64,000 bases of DNA, from NCBI GenBank assembly GCA_039566865.1, contig CM076959.1, positions 6,865,501-6,929,500 of the forward strand, given 5' to 3'. The notes beneath the pieces were generated by a model that did no database searches, was not told the origin of the DNA, and saw only the letters and a list, made by a program, of their open reading frames with translations. The position numbers and the translations under genes were made by a program. The DNA comes from Aurelia coerulea (Eukaryota; Cnidaria; Scyphozoa; Semaeostomeae; Ulmaridae). This document shows, piece after piece, positions 41,720 through 52,894 of this stretch (its first letter is position 1; each line of letters begins with the position of its first letter).

Positions 41720-42907
41720 TTATTGTATCAAGTACACCATAAAATTGAAAGCTTCAACTATATCATTACAGGGCACCTTTTCTGGTTCCTTGAAAATGCT
41801 ACTCAGTGCATGTCGATGCTCCTGACATATGTAGTCTAAAGTTTCCACATCTGCAAGATCATTAGCTTCATTCAAGGATTCTGCAGAGATTGCAAGCCCT
41901 TTTTCCTCTGCTCCATATTGGTTGGGAAATGCATACATGTGATTTGGAATTCCACAGGGCAATATAACTCCTTCTTGCTTTCTGATCCTATGGGAATTCC
42001 AAATCCTCACAAAAGTGTCACATTCCCTTTGCAAGATTGGAATTACCAAATAAGACAAGATAATACGGTGCCTTTGATTGTGTGGGTCATAAGAATGTGA
42101 AGACAAAAGATGCAAAAGATGAGCCTTTATGTCTTTCTCCATCCTATGGTCAAGATCCCTCCACCATCTCTCAATTTTGTTGGCTGTGGATGGTCCATAG
42201 ATCACTGCATCAGTTTCTTCCTGAAAAGTGCCCAACTTTTGATGTAAATAACAGTGGATTGTAGCCATCAACCCTGTTTCGTTACCCCTATCCAAACGAA
42301 GGTAATGTGGCAGCACTCTGGATTCAGTAAGATATTGAAGAAAACAATTTGCAACAAGTTTTGGGTCTGAGTTGCCATTCCAAACTCGGAGAAATACTAT
42401 TTTCCGGGAAAAAGTATCTTGACATCCATAAATGGCAAGAGGAAACGTTGACTTCTGAAAACCCATCATTTTGTCGTGCCCATCTAGTGAAAATGTCCAG
42501 TTAGGGCCATCAGAAGAAAAGGGTCGATTCGGGGTTTTCTTTTTCCTCTTCACACATCTGGATTCAACACCTTCTGGGTCTAATTCCCACATTGTATCGT
42601 AGACGATCTTTCTCGGCACACAAATACCATACTCAGTTCGCAGTTTCTGGTTCATTGATCTGTAGCCAAGCAATTTCCCAGGCCCGTTCATTTCTTCTTC
42701 CAGTGCCTTCGTGACCACAGACAAGTCAGTGTCCCTCTCTATGTAGTGGATTCCAAAGAATCTGAGACGACGGTCAAGTGTGGCTAGGCTCCAACGGTAT
42801 TGTGAAAAATCTTGACACATGAAATCAAGGATCTCTTTCCTTTTCAAATTTTGCTGTACATATATTTGAAGGCACTTTTTAAGGTCATCATTTTCACTCC
42901 AGTTCAT
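41720..42907 (-). CDS. Integrase (rve-type) gene, single exon, intact
   Basis: 395 codons from MNWSENDDLKKCLQIYVQQN to a stop at 41720. N-terminal HTH (KEILDFMCQDFSQYRWSL, LDRRLRFFGIHY), a GPGKLLGYRSMNQKLR block, LDPEGVESR, then the integrase core: Asp in FSLDGHDKMMG, Asp in YLRLDRGNETG and Glu in ANKIERWWRDLD. It is a divergent relative of the gene at 37725, lacking the zinc ribbon and the intron. No inverted ends or target duplication were identified around it, and the frame has no defects, so it may be under selection. Catalytic activity is inferred from the triad. Confidence 0.85.
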   Translation of the reverse strand: MNWSENDDLKKCLQIYVQQNLKRKEILDFMCQDFSQYRWSLATLDRRLRFFGIHYIERDTDLSVVTKALEEEMNGPGKLLGYRSMNQKLRTEYGICVPRKIVYDTMWELDPEGVESRCVKRKKKTPNRPFSSDGPNWTFSLDGHDKMMGFQKSTFPLAIYGCQDTFSRKIVFLRVWNGNSDPKLVANCFLQYLTESRVLPHYLRLDRGNETGLMATIHCYLHQKLGTFQEETDAVIYGPSTANKIERWWRDLDHRMEKDIKAHLLHLLSSHSYDPHNQRHRIILSYLVIPILQRECDTFVRIWNSHRIRKQEGVILPCGIPNHMYAFPNQYGAEEKGLAISAESLNEANDLADVETLDYICQEHRHALSSIFKEPEKVPCNDIVEAFNFMVYLIQ

Positions 42908-43297
42908 CTTTTGCTAAAACACGTGTGCCTAAATAAAGTCTGTTTTACCATTTCCCTACCCTTTCCCGCCAAAACTTTCTGGTCATGATTCCGAGACCAG
43001 CTTCGATTTGAAAATGATAATGATAGCGATGGTCCACTTGACAATTTGAATTTTAGGCAAATATATTTTAAAAGTAGAATTGAAACTAAAACAAAAATGA
43101 AATTGAAACTAAAATTAACTTTAATGTAAAATCAAGTTTTTATTAGCATTGACTTAGGTTTAGATCGAAACAAAATTTAATTTAAAATTGAATTTGGTTT
43201 GATTTCAAGTTGACTTTGATCGTAAATGTGATTTAAATGCGAAAAAAAATTAAATATAACTCAGAATTGTTTTTACAACGATGGGCCACCATAGACA
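42908..43297. other. AT-rich, low complexity
   Basis: Decayed repeats of GAAACTAAAA/TTGAAACTAAA type; no coding family recognised. Confidence 0.5.
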
Positions 43298-44164
43298 ATG
43301 AAGTATCCATCAAAAATAGGAGGCGCTTGTTTGAAAGAATCTACAGAGGAGAATCTTCTTGGCATAAAATTTGATCAATCTCTTTCCTTCAAACAACATG
43401 TCAAATCTCTATGTAACAAAGCCAGCCAAAAACTTCATGCTCTTAACCGAATATCCTGTTACATGGACACAGAAAAACTGCAGCAACTAATGCGTGCTTT
43501 CATATTATCCTATTTTAGCTATTGTCCACTTGTTTGGATGTTCTGCGATAGAACCTTGAATCAAAGAATAAATCACGTTCACAAAAGGGCTTTGCGCATT
43601 GCACAGAAAGATTACGAACATGATTTTGGTTTCCTCCTGGAGCAAACAAATTCAGTACCCATCCATATAAGAAACCTACAGTTGCTTATGACTGAGATTT
43701 TTAAAACAAAATTAGATCTAAGTCTAACTTTTATGAAGGATATTTTCACGCAGCAGAACACTGGCTACGCCTTGAGGCATGGGACCGACGCGCTGCTTCC
43801 AAAAGTATGCACTACATCCTTTGGAATCAAGTCTGTAGCTTTCCTTGGAAATAGGATGTGGCAGCTGCTACCACACGAAATAAAAGACTCCAGCACCCTT
43901 AAAATTTTCAAAAAGCAAATACGGTGCTGGAATGGTGATAAATGCAACTGTAGGCTTTGCAAAACTTATGTACAACAGGTTGGGTTCATAACAGGATAGT
44001 TAGTGAAATTACTGTAATTACACATATACATATTATTTTTAGATTAGATTGTAAATTTTGTAAATTTTCTAACTAAGTAGGCCTTAATTAGCTGTAATTT
44101 TAGCTATGGTTTTGTTCTCAGCCTACTTTGTAAATAAATTAATGATGATGATGATGATGATGAT
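43298..44164 (+). pseudogene. 5'-truncated LINE, reverse transcriptase thumb and C terminus
   Basis: An open frame to TAG 43999 encodes NLLGIKFDQSLSFKQHVKSL, LMRAFILSYFSYCPLVWMFC, HKRALRIAQKDYEHDF, and the C-terminal SVAFLGNRMWQLLPHEIKDS and CNCRLCKTYVQQVGFI (C..C..C zinc-like knuckle) blocks. The catalytic palm is missing, so it is a 5'-truncated insertion. The 3' UTR runs to an (ATG)n tail at about 44141-44164, directly against a PIF1-helicase fragment on the opposite strand. Confidence 0.87.
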
Positions 44165-44287
44165 GAAAAGCTCAATTAGCTTTGTTTTGCCAGTGCCAGC
44201 ACTACCAGTGCAAAACACATTGCTACCTTCTAACACCAATTGCACAACACGTTCTTGTTCATCAGTTAAACCCGTCTTGTCCGACAT
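44165..44287 (-). pseudogene. PIF1-like helicase N-terminal fragment
   Basis: Minus-strand frame MSDKTGLTDEQERVVQLVLE, then NVFCTGSAGTGKTKLIEL: the LTDEQ Q-motif and Walker A (GSAGTGKT) of a PIF1/RecD-type SF1 helicase. It breaks off at the LINE tail (44164); the remaining motifs were not found beyond the LINE. It differs from the Helitron helicase at 36 kb (GCGGTGKT). Confidence 0.75.
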
Positions 44288-44336
44288 AATTAAACGAGAA
44301 GCATGCTGTAGACCACAATCTATATACCGGGTGTCC

Positions 44337-45482
44337 CAAAAAAAAGGTAACAGATTTGATGGGGACTAGCGATGAGATTATAAGTTGAATCGATCCCAAA
44401 TAAGTTTGAAGTACTCTTCGATAGTTAACTTGAAGATTAATACCTCGTTTATTGATATTTGTGCATCGAGAGTTGAAATATCAATCTTGAAAGCCAAAAT
44501 TTGGGTCCCTCTACAAACCAGAGCTTTTGGGTTTTGGCCTAAACTGCTAACGGCTGGTTCTGGGAATCTCCTCAGTCAAAGACATTTTTGGACAAGGATC
44601 GGTACTTTGGGTACCCATTTGAAAAGAACGTAAAAAACTGAAAACTAACAAACAAATTAATGAATATAGTCACCCAGGAATATTTTTCTCCAGTTAAAAT
44701 GCATTTACAAAAGTACACCAAGCCAAGCACGAATGAGCATTTTTATGTTCCCTTGGGCATATACGATTGCTTGTTTCCTAATAATTTCGTGAGAGATGAT
44801 GCAAAAAACATTTCATTCAAGCAATGAATATTGCAAGATTATCTATGTGTTAAAGCCTTACGGGACTTATTTCGCTGATGAATAACTTTTCTCAGGTAGG
44901 TGTAATTCAAAGTTTTTGTAGAATCAAGAATGGTCTCTTCGGGGCTAAATTCTTGAATCTGATTGTAAAATTCAGAGTCAGATTTCCTCTAAAATGTGTT
45001 CCTAAGCACAAGGTTTCTTGTTTGTACTTGGCTATGATTGAGGAGATTCCACAGCACTGCGAGTCAACAGCTTAGGCAAAACACCAAAAGCTCTGGTTTG
45101 GAGTAGGAGGCAAATTTTGACTTTCAAGGTTAATATTCCAACTCTTGATGCATCAATTGACAACGAATTGATGAACAAGAACAAGGGGACGTCCCCGTAA
45201 AACGTGGATGAAGAACATCATGGAATGGACAAAGTTAAACTTTGAGCAATGCATAAGAGGAGCTGAAGACCGTGACTACTGGAGAGGATTAACGACGGAT
45301 CTTCCAGATGAAGCTGTCACCGAATGATGAATGATGATGATGATGCACCAATATCAACAAATAAGGTATCAATCTTCAAGTTAACTATCTAAGAGTACTT
45401 CAAAACTTATCAGGGGTCGAATCAACTTAAATTCTTATCGCTAGCCCCAATCAAATCTGTTACTTTTTTTTAGGACACCCGG
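44337..45482. mobile_element. 1.1-kb mariner-like MITE with long arms
   Basis: Ends CCGGGTGTCCCAAAAAAAAG and an inverse ending GGACACCCGG, flanked by TA (44335-44336, 45483-45484). Arms of about 200-300 bp include GTTAACTTGAAGATTAATAC and CCAGAGCTTTTGGGTTTTGG, shared with the element at 59902. No transposase inside. A small LINE is inserted in the right arm. Confidence 0.9.
45158..45341 (+). pseudogene. 184-bp LINE C-terminal insertion in the MITE
   Basis: Encodes RTRGRPRKTWMKNIMEWTKL and AEDRDYWRGL, the terminal block of another LINE reverse transcriptase type, then a stop and a GATGATGATG tail. An 11-bp duplication (GATGCATCAAT / GATGCACCAAT, one mismatch) brackets it. Extremely 5'-truncated. 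Confidence 0.8.
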
Positions 45483-45486
45483 TATA

Positions 45487-45968
45487 TATAAGGTACAAAG
45501 CCGTTTATCCAATTATCTTTCTTCTTTTGTCAACCATTGTCAATTTAACACTACTCCATTGCAAGATAACAATAAATCATTGAATTTGAACAATCAATCT
45601 TTTCTATGTATGACTGGCAAATCAATCCTTTCATGTCCCAGGGGGGTACTCTGGGATAGGGGTGCTTGATGCAAAAATTAAAATCCATTTTGAAGTCTTC
45701 TTCCACCCATACAATTTCGATTGGAGCACTTCTTCCTATGCATTCCTAATGAGATGATTCTTACGTCCCTGAATGCAGTCAGCATTTTTTCATACAAACA
45801 AAATATACAGCAACCCCCCCCCTAAACATTCAGATTCTAGCAACAATATTTGCGGGCCTATGGAAACTCGGCAACCTTCACCGGAGGCAAAAAAGTTTAG
45901 CAGGAATGGGAGGCAGATCTTAACGGGGACGACAAGCCTTTAGTAGATGACCCCAAATAAACATTGAG
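45487..45968. other. Non-coding, nothing recognised
   Basis: Contains CCCAGGGGGGTACTCTGGG near 45638, a palindrome-like motif, but no partner repeat. Confidence 0.45.
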
Positions 45969-46261
45969 TAAGCCCTTTGTGAACCATGGCACCAGTCATT
46001 GGTGACTCACATCCAACCATCTTTACACAAGTTTTGCACCAGTGCATAGTTTTTAGTTTTTGTCTTTATTTCTGTTTTGTTTGTTTGTTTGTTTGTTTGT
46101 TTGTTTGTTTGTTTGTTTGTTTCTTTGTTTGTTTTTTTTTGCTTTTTGTTTGTTTGTTTGTTTTTTTTCCTTTTTTGTTTTACAATAATTCACCTAAACT
46201 AAGCTGGCGTATGCTAGCGTCTGCCAAAATGGAATGGTGCCATGGTACACAAAGTGCTTAA
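45969..46261. mobile_element. 293-bp MITE with (GTTT)n core
   Basis: Inverted ends TAAGCCCTTTGTGAACCATG and inverse of TAAGCACTTTGTGTACCATG. The interior holds a (GTTT)n microsatellite at 46074-46165, which explains the Val/Phe-rich open frame. No clear target duplication. Confidence 0.7.
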
Positions 46262-47242
46262 TAAGATTGCTGTTAAAGGAATTGTCAAGTGCCGTTCATA
46301 GCCAGAACCAGATGACGTCATGTCTATTTCTGCTATGGACGGCACAGAATATTGTATTTGTATATTGTTGAGTTTTAACTGTGATATAAAAAAAAAATAA
46401 AATAAACATTATGCCATTGGATGTATGACAGGGTTGCCTTTGCGTCGATATTTCATAAACACCTCCATAAACTGAGCTCTGATATTTAACTTTCTTCTCT
46501 CTCTCTTAAAGTCAACTTCCTTTTCGAAATTTGGCTTGGTATCCTCGAAGGTTCTTCAGCTTGGTACTCCATGCAAAATTCCGCATGTAATGGGATTCAT
46601 TCGCCCTAACCATTAATTGACATGGTCACGTGGCAGGAAGATCTCAATCGCAAATGAATACATTCAATAAATTTTCCGCCACGTGACCAGATATAGATAA
46701 TAATTTTTCCTACCTGACCAAGGCTACAAATATTTCTTTCAAATTGGCATCTCAATGGTAAATGAAAAATAGAATAATGGTTCCGTCATGTGACAAAATG
46801 AAGACAACAGTTTTTCCTACGTGCCCACTGTTACAAATATTTCACGTTATACAATCTTCACAATTCTGGTTGCCCAGGTAACTTTTGCATCTATACCATT
46901 GCCTTCTGGCCTTTTTATAATTATCAAACTCTTTTCTTCTGAAACTGTTATAAAAGATTATTCTGCTAGCACTTCACAAATGCTTGCTGTTTCAGCACGA
47001 ACATCTTGCGAAGGTGATGCACAAAGAAAGAAGGCTGTGTGAACAATTTCAACGAGGTATGGAGGGATTTGATGCTATCTTTCACATTCATGCTACTTTC
47101 TTTACATTAAACTATTAGGATCAATATCCATCTTAACATTGGCAAACCTTGCTTTTCAGGGTTCATAGAGTCACTGGGAGCAGTGTATTTAGAGGAAAAT
47201 CAAGAAGGTATATATTGAATATATAAGTGGAAGGGAGTACCA
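46262..47242. other. Non-coding; paired CACGTG boxes
   Basis: GGTCACGTGGC at about 46625 and GCCACGTGACC at about 46678 form an inverted pair 50 bp apart; each matches a bHLH-zip E-box. No gene with a recognised family follows. Confidence 0.45.
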
Positions 47243-47254
47243 AAGGTATAAAGG

Positions 47255-48589
47255 TTTTGCATTTGACAAAAGCATTTGACAGTGTAAACAGAGATATTTT
47301 GAAGAGAAAGCTCCAAGCTTCTGGGTTTTGTGGTGCGTTATATCACTGGATGTGTGACTATCTAAGCCAAAGGATGCAATATGAAGAGGTAAATGGAAAA
47401 ACGTCAACAATCAAAGAGATAGCATTTGGAGTACCTCAGGGCTCATTACTAGGTCCACGTTTGTTCTCCATTCATGTAAATGACTTACCTGACTCTATAA
47501 CAAGGGGAGAACTAGTTATGTTTGCTGATGACACCACAATATTCTGTATAGGTGATGATATTGAAGAAGTAATAGATAGCCTCAATGACAGTGCAAGGGA
47601 GCTCCTTGACTGGTGCAATAAGAACCAGCTAACAGTTCATGCAGGCAAGACAGAGGCAATGATTCTATCTGCAAAGAAATTTGTTGGTCCTTTACGACCC
47701 ATCTTATATGGCACGTCAGTTATCGACTATGTTAAACACAGCACAAGCCTAGGAATAATCATTGATGACAAACTTAGCTGGGAAAAGCAATTGACCAAAG
47801 TTACAAACAGTTTCAATGGCAAATTGAAAGAATTAAAAAGACTTCGTTACCTACCAATTAAAATCCAAGAAGAAATTTACTTCAAAACCGTTGTTAGCGC
47901 GGCCACTTATTGTATAGCAGTATGGGGCACATCTTCACCCTCAACATTAAACGCTGTTGACGCATTACATGCTAGAGCAGCAAAAATGATTCATAGAATA
48001 AAAGAGGCAAGATCCACGGAAGAAATCCTAAACATAGCTGGATGGGAACCAATTAGCTACATCTACAAAAAGAGAGTACTGACGTGGATGCATAGAATTT
48101 ATTACAGAACATGTCCCAAACAAATCCATGAACAATTTACTGAACGAAAAACAAATTTACGAAACCCTCTTCAAGTTGAAATCAGAAGATACAAGAAAGA
48201 AATTGGACGGAATTCATTCAAGTATAGAGGTGGGGTGCTATGGAACTCTATTGGAAATGACCTGAAGAGTCAAGAAAATGTAACAACTTTCAAAAACAAG
48301 ATAAAAGAATACAAAAATAAAATAAACCAACATTCATTTGAAAAAGAGGCTTGTATCATTAATAATAAGAACAACGATTTTAACTACTTTTGACATTTTA
48401 AATATTTTAAATTATATAAAAACTTTTTTTTCACTCTTTATCTTAGAAAAATGTAATTAAGTTTTTTTTTTTTTTTTTTTTTTGTTCTTTCTTTCTTTTT
48501 TTTGTAGTTGCAGGTCCACATCAGTGTTAGCTGCCTTTAGGTAAACCTGCATTACCAAATAATTAATGTATGTATGTATGTATGTATGT
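47255..48589 (+). pseudogene. 5'-truncated LINE reverse transcriptase with 12-bp TSD
   Basis: Insertion bounded by AAGGTATAAAGG at 47243-47254 and 48590-48601. LINE coding begins mid-palm at LTKAFDSVN and runs open to TGA near 48391. It contains FGVPQGSLLGPRLFSIHVND, the catalytic FADD box (MFADDTTIF), GKTEAMIL, LGIIIDDKLSWEKQL and the thumb and C-terminal WEPISYIYKKR region. Upstream palm motifs and the endonuclease are absent. The 3' UTR ends in an (ATGT)n tail. The open frame of 380 codons without a defect suggests a fairly recent insertion, yet 5' truncation makes it inactive. Confidence 0.9.
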
Positions 48590-48601
48590 AAGGTATAAAG
48601 G

Positions 48602-48945
48602 GAATACCAAAGGATCAGAGAGACCTGCTGAAAAGATCACAATCACCACTAGCCCATTAAAGAAGCGAAAAACGAAAAAATCTGAAGTTTAACTAATTTG
48701 GTGCAGTAGCATCAAAGCTTTTTATTGTTGATGAACTTCTGGCATACTAACCAATTAAAGCAAACCACATGTTTAAATTTGTTTACAGCATATTTTTATT
48801 CTTTATGAAGTTGATACGAAACCCTTATTGTTGGTAGTTGAATGGTTTCAGCAAGACTTTCAATTATTGCCTGAATAAATGTGACTTAATACAGTACCGT
48901 ATGTAATGCATCAAGTCAAAATGATAATTATACACATCAAAGGCC
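48602..48945. other. Non-coding, nothing recognised
   Basis: Short interval between the LINE and the next element; no features seen. Confidence 0.5.
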
Positions 48946-49187
48946 TTGCACACTAACATGGTTTTCTGCCAAAGAATTCTTGAAAATTGTTAATAAAATT
49001 GTTTTAATCTTAAGAATTCTTGTTCACAAAATTTATCATCTTTAATATAGTAGGTACTACCACAAGCGGAACTTACCGTGAAATTCTTGCGTGACAGCGC
49101 GCCCATCGAATTGTTGTGACTCAGTCCCCACGCGAAGTGCCTCTTTTGAGGCGCTGTTTTTTCAGCCTCTGTTTCATCTCCCCTTTG

Positions 49188-49897
49188 TCATTTATGAACA
49201 TTTGGCGCCAACGAAAATTGCGGGAATTGCCGGTGAAAGAAATTTTAAAATCGAGTGAGTATTCCCGATTTTGTGATCTTTTAAAGTTTTTGAAGCGAAA
49301 ATTTTTGTAGAAAAGTAGTTGTTTGCAATAATATTTAAAGATATTTTATTAATTTCATGTCTGCTGATTTAAATTATGATATATTTGCCTTGTTTTTTAT
49401 AAGCGCACATCGAGAAAAACTCAAAAACAGTTTAGGCACTCTTTGGCCTTAGCCTAATTTTTTTATTTCTGTCCTCTTTGGTGATCTTTTTTGATTGGTC
49501 CTGCATTGTTTTACTTGTTGCTACTTTGATAGCTAAGATATTTAGGGATGGTTCTCAGATAACAAATATTATCCAGGGGATGGTCCAGAGTAGGTTTTGT
49601 TGGAAAAGCAAAGCAAGCTCTTCAATTAAATAAAAGCTTGTCTGTCATATGCAACTGAACTAACACAATAATATTTTGATTGCATTTTGAAGTTGGGTCT
49701 GCTGGTGAATCAAATAGGGGGTTCAATTCACACAAGGGAGGTAACAAAGTATGAAAGGTGACAAATGTATTTTATCTAACTAGTGCATCAACTTTACAAA
49801 TTACAAATCAATTAATACATCAATTTATAAGATCTTAAAAGTTAATCCATGTACAGAAGATATCTACTCATAATCATTATATTCCTTCTCGAAACAG
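49188..49897 (+). other. Probable 5' leader intron of the 49910 gene
   Basis: A GC-rich leader ends AAAATCGA|GTGAGTATT at about 49256, a consensus donor, and TTCCTTCTCGAAACAG at about 49882-49897 is an acceptor 12 bp before the start codon. A short frame in the leader (MNIWRQRKLRELPVKEILKS) would reach a stop if spliced, so the leader is probably non-coding. Confidence 0.5.
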
Positions 49898-49909
49898 CTC
49901 TGCGTGAAA

Positions 49910-52528
49910 ATGAAAAATAAAGAAATTCTTGATCTTTCCAAAAATGGAACCATGATTAGCACTATCCAATCGATTGTAAGTGAACATCCTGATGTGAATG
50001 AAATGTCTTTAAGGAGAACAATAGATAGACTTAAGGCTGTGGAAAAAAAACTGAAAAAAAGCAAAAGAGACAAAAATAGATTAGAAGAATTTTACGAGAG
50101 TGAGATGAAACTCCCTTCAAAGAAAAATGAAAAGCCACATCTTGCCAAGGTAGATAGTTGTGAAAGTTGCCATGTCTTGAAAGAAACAAATAAGGATCTT
50201 GAAAAAGAAAATTTAGAACTAAAGACAGCAGAACAAAAGTTGAATAATGAGAATAGGGTCTTAAGATCAAAAGTTATTGCCTATTGCCCCAAGCGGACAA
50301 ATCAAGCCCTTAAAAGAAAAAACAAAACTATTGCATCACTCAGTAAAACATTGAAAGATTTGAAAAGCAAAAAAGCTAAACATTTAGGAGAAGAACTGAA
50401 GCGCGTCAAAAGACAACAAATTTCCAATGCCAATTACTGGAAAAAGAAGGGCTTTGCTACTGGGAAGTTAAGGGCTAAAGTAAAACAGTTAGAAAATGAG
50501 ATGATGACACTAAGATCACAAAAAGAAGCACTAGAAGAATCCTTCACACAAGTAGATGTTGAAGAAACTCCAGTAATTCAAACAAAGAGAGATATAAAAA
50601 CTTATGATGCAAGTATAAGAAAGAGTGTATATCATTGTATTCAAAGTCAGGTACCTGTTGAAAGGGTGTCTAATGTCATAGCATTTATTACCAAAGAGAT
50701 GACAGGGAAAGAGTTATCTAATGTACCTGGTGTTACTTGTATAAGGAGAATGGCCAGAGAAATGGGGGTTATCTCTGATATTCAAGGAGGGCAAGCTCTG
50801 TTATCATCTTCAAATTCTACCTTGAGCTGGGATGGGACAAGCCTCAACGGAATTCATCTGAATGAGATCCATATTTCAACTGAGAAAGAGAATGTTGTTC
50901 TTGGTGTGTCCAACCTCCCAGGGGGGAAGACAGAAGATTATTCTAAAGAAATTTTGCAGACAGTTAGCAACCTCATGGAGAATTATTCAAGTTTTGAAAA
51001 GGTTGACGAAGAAGAGATGGTAAGAAAGGCAAAGGGTAACATCAGTAATACATTGACAGATAGGGTAGCAGTTAACCATTGTGTTGTAAGGGAACTTGAA
51101 AAGGATTTCAACAAGCCAATCAATGAGCTGAACTGTAATGTGCACCCCTTAGATGGCATCTCAAATAACGTGAAAAAGTTGCTGAGAAAACGAGAACAGG
51201 ACAGCCAGATAAGCGGAAAGTTATTTGGAAAAGATCCTATGGGCATCAACATTGTTCACGCTGTTTCAAAGATGAAGCATAAACAAGGCACAGGTGATCC
51301 CAGTTCTTTTAACGTCTATATGAAGATGAACAATATTTCCCCTGAACTTCTTCCTCGGTTTGTTGGAAATAGGTTTCATATTCTCTTTAAATTAGCTGTG
51401 TCAATATTTTATCTCAGGGAGAATATACTTGAGTATCTTGAAAAGTGGTGTCCATGTTCTTCAACACTGGTAACGGCTCTGCAACATGATCTACAAAGTA
51501 GAGAGGGACAGATTCAACTTCAGGCACTTGGTACACTGGGAAAGTTGCTGACAGGACCATGGATGACAAATGTTTACTCAAATAAAGAAAATGTCTCCCA
51601 TTTGGGGATGAGTGCCCATTTTAAATCTGTAATCAGCATGTTGAAGGAATTTAAGGAAGAGCCAGAAAAGGTGTTAACAACCAAAAGGGATACTTTTGGA
51701 AAAGACCTTGAAGTTGAAGATGATGACGTTTTGAAGTCTTTAAGACAGGAATCCATAGATATGCCTCTTTTTTCAAGCATCATGTCTGTTATTCTAGATG
51801 CTAGCATAGAGGTTTTAGAAAGGCAGCTGGAGCCATACCTTACAGGACGATTGTCTGAACCCACAGAAAAAATTCTCAATGAAACTAGGTCTGCCCCAAA
51901 CCACAATATTCATGCAGAAAGGGTGTTAGCAATGGCAGATTCACAATTAAGGAGAGCTCCTAATGCAAAAACTGACTTCATTAGTAGCAAAGTTAGATTT
52001 ATGCTGAACTACTCAATGGATTGGCTTGAAAGAGAAAAAGATAGTGGCTCCATTGTAGCTTATGCAGTTGGTAAGGGTAGAGAAACGATCAAGAAGAGGA
52101 AAGTCCAAGATAAGATGGTTGAGGAAACGAAAATAAAGCGAATGAAGGAAAGATATCAAAAGAAGGAATCAAAAGAAAGGAATCAAGTGCAAAGGAAGCT
52201 CAAAGTGATAATGTCGCAATCTACATTTTCAAAGGAAAGCATCAGAGATATCCATAAAGATGTGAAGGAAGAAACATTGGACTTAGCATTCAAGTTTATG
52301 AATAGTCCAGTCAGTTTTACAGGAAACAAATTTGATCATCTTTGGTTTGATAATGAAATGGGAACGGATGTTCATTACCTGGGAGAGATTATGAAGGTCA
52401 GTCGCGGGGGAAAGTCCCTTACTGTCGAATATGTTATGGAAGAAGACATGGATAATTCATATAACTTGAACACAACAGAATTTATCACTGATCTCCTTTT
52501 CGGAGATCTAACTTTTGTATCTCTCTGA
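49910..52528 (+). CDS. 872-aa transposase-like protein, family unassigned
   Basis: ATG at 49910 is the first ATG after the acceptor. Residues about 35-215 are a Lys/Glu-rich coiled coil. A folded core follows: Asp308 in LSWDGTSLNGIHLNEIHI, Asp384 in LTDRVAVNHCV, and CNVHPLDG at 409-416, an arrangement like the D...D...C/DxxH motif of hAT, Mutator, P and Kolobok-type DDE transposases. The C-terminal third has a basic coil (IKKRKVQDKMVEETKIKRMK) and a small beta-rich end (HYLGEIMKVSRGGKSLTVEY). The third acidic residue is not assigned by eye. The frame is open throughout and flanked by inverted repeats, so an autonomous transposon is likely. I cannot place it in a named superfamily. Confidence 0.75.
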   Translation: MKNKEILDLSKNGTMISTIQSIVSEHPDVNEMSLRRTIDRLKAVEKKLKKSKRDKNRLEEFYESEMKLPSKKNEKPHLAKVDSCESCHVLKETNKDLEKENLELKTAEQKLNNENRVLRSKVIAYCPKRTNQALKRKNKTIASLSKTLKDLKSKKAKHLGEELKRVKRQQISNANYWKKKGFATGKLRAKVKQLENEMMTLRSQKEALEESFTQVDVEETPVIQTKRDIKTYDASIRKSVYHCIQSQVPVERVSNVIAFITKEMTGKELSNVPGVTCIRRMAREMGVISDIQGGQALLSSSNSTLSWDGTSLNGIHLNEIHISTEKENVVLGVSNLPGGKTEDYSKEILQTVSNLMENYSSFEKVDEEEMVRKAKGNISNTLTDRVAVNHCVVRELEKDFNKPINELNCNVHPLDGISNNVKKLLRKREQDSQISGKLFGKDPMGINIVHAVSKMKHKQGTGDPSSFNVYMKMNNISPELLPRFVGNRFHILFKLAVSIFYLRENILEYLEKWCPCSSTLVTALQHDLQSREGQIQLQALGTLGKLLTGPWMTNVYSNKENVSHLGMSAHFKSVISMLKEFKEEPEKVLTTKRDTFGKDLEVEDDDVLKSLRQESIDMPLFSSIMSVILDASIEVLERQLEPYLTGRLSEPTEKILNETRSAPNHNIHAERVLAMADSQLRRAPNAKTDFISSKVRFMLNYSMDWLEREKDSGSIVAYAVGKGRETIKKRKVQDKMVEETKIKRMKERYQKKESKERNQVQRKLKVIMSQSTFSKESIRDIHKDVKEETLDLAFKFMNSPVSFTGNKFDHLWFDNEMGTDVHYLGEIMKVSRGGKSLTVEYVMEEDMDNSYNLNTTEFITDLLFGDLTFVSL

Positions 52529-52894
52529 TGATCCCCTTAAGTACTTTACAAATTCTTTGAAGATATCAACCAATGGTGTACATAGAAGTTAATGCAGTGC
52601 CTTACCAACAAAACCTGCAATCAAACCATCAACACAAAGGTAACTAGTTAACCTTTTAGGATAGTAGGTGGATAATGGAAATTCTACATTTGTTTGGGTC
52701 TTTTCCCAACTTTCCTTTGCGCATCTGAACGGACTGAGTCACAAAAAAATCACAGTATCAGGGGCACTCTCATTTTGGTAATTATGACACAATTTCTGAT
52801 GATGAAATCTGATTGTTTGGTGCATCAGAGTTGTAAAAGAAAGCACATCAAATAATTTGTGTATAACACAGTTTAAAACAAAACTATTTTTGAC

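Noticed and set aside
45986..46261. Open frame with FVCLFVCLF repeats, like a membrane protein
   Set aside because: A (GTTT)n microsatellite read in frame inside a MITE.
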